From: Promethearchaeota archaeon
GTDB lineage: Archaea; Asgardarchaeota; Lokiarchaeia; Sigyniarchaeales; SOKP01
NCBI GenBank assembly: GCA_019058245.1
Contig: JAHPZJ010000008.1
Location: 80,619-144,618, forward strand
Length of the DNA: 64,000 nucleotides
Direction of reading: 5' to 3'
Program-made: the position numbers and the translations under genes
Shown: one piece after another, positions 63,693 to 64,000 of the stretch
Layout of the letters: each line of letters opens with the position of its first letter
How positions within the stretch are numbered: position 1 is the stretch's first letter
Notes under the pieces: model-generated
The model's input: the letters and a program-made list of their open reading frames with translations, nothing else
Databases searched by the model: none
Told to the model about the DNA's origin: nothing

Positions 63693-64000
63693 AATTATCT
63701 ATTTTTAATATTAATGACATATAAAGAATGTTGATATTTTGGATAAAACACCAAATATAGATTTAAAACCGTATATAAGTCAATTTGATTATTTGAAGAT
63801 ATATACAATAATACTTGAAACGGTTATGGTTTTAAATTAAAGAAAGAAGCTTCCTTTCACTCATTAAACCTAAATATCTTTTGATTATAAATTGTTGAAG
63901 AGAATCTCGAGAAATTATGTTTTTAAAGTATTTTTAAACAAGCAATCGTGAAATAACCGAATATCAAAAATTAACTACTAATAGAAGAATATTTATCTCC
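63693..64000. other. AT-rich region to the window end
   Basis: About 308 bp upstream of the leftward DUF169 gene. It presumably holds that gene's promoter; AAACCGTATATAAG near 63768-63780 is TATA-like. No ORF with coding character was found on either strand. Confidence 0.3.

Noticed and set aside
1..64000. CRISPR array, prophage, IS element or rRNA operon
   Set aside because: No regularly spaced identical repeats, transposase, integrase, capsid or rRNA-like sequence was found on either strand.

Overview
The window is a low-GC archaeal chromosome segment with a gene mix that points to an Asgard archaeon (Promethearchaeota, most likely Lokiarchaeia-like; this is inference from content). Supporting features are an archaeal histone, a TFB with two cyclin repeats, a Ras/Rab-like GTPase, a giant Arf-like GTPase/PAS/GAF fusion, a GPP34 (GOLPH3/Vps74) protein, WD40, LRR and LVIVD repeat proteins, and anaerobic metalloenzymes (aldehyde ferredoxin oxidoreductase, flavodiiron protein, hemerythrin). 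No rRNA, tRNA, IS element or CRISPR array was seen. Genes are mostly monocistronic, on both strands, separated by AT-rich spacers; TTG and GTG starts are common.

Layout. 1-5 kb: an ABC exporter ATPase (cut by the window edge) with two small membrane proteins, a seven-bladed WD40 protein, an O-methyltransferase, an orphan membrane chemoreceptor-like protein and an SDR. 5.8-15 kb: GH3 glycosidase, Ras-like GTPase, haloalkane-dehalogenase-like hydrolase, ICMT-like methyltransferase, an orphan AbiEi-like regulator behind an 18-bp palindrome, a zinc-ribbon protein, a channel-like RCK protein with an odd filter, and two decayed genes. 15-22 kb: histone, nitronate monooxygenase, LRR protein, Fpg glycosylase, ATPase-permease-secreted protein operon. 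22-29 kb: flavodoxin-like protein, cysE-cysK, two alpha/alpha-toroid proteins, DUF3795, two-HTH regulator, membrane protein plus winged helix. 30-39 kb: lactate dehydrogenase, flavodiiron protein divergent from hemerythrin, HAD, TFB, a duplicated zinc protein pair, beta-lactamase-fold esterase, Hdr-like Fe-S protein. 39-49 kb: carboxylesterase, methyltransferase, the GTPase-PAS-PAS-GAF-pseudokinase, the 14-repeat secreted propeller, FrnE/DsbA. 49-56 kb: a decay-rich stretch around an aldo/keto reductase, a tandem bacterioferritin, LUD protein, NAD(P)H oxidoreductase and GPP34. 56-64 kb: a 19-residue-repeat protein, LCMT-like methyltransferase, roadblock-like candidate, CPBP protease, TrmO, tungsten AOR with its ferredoxin subunit, and a DUF169-type protein.

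The most unusual signal is that three genes (TFB, a 62-aa zinc protein, an aldo/keto reductase) have no usable ATG/GTG/TTG start, but each carries a Shine-Dalgarno-like sequence 5-7 nt before an in-frame ATA. For the aldo/keto reductase the ATA falls where the family's Met1 belongs. This suggests AUA (Ile-codon) initiation, which needs proteomic proof. Other notable items are the GTPase-fused histidine-kinase relic that has lost its His and ATP-binding boxes, the AOR with Asp in place of one cluster Cys, the tandem-fused bacterioferritin, and several small pseudogenes recoverable only by reading through stops or frameshifts.
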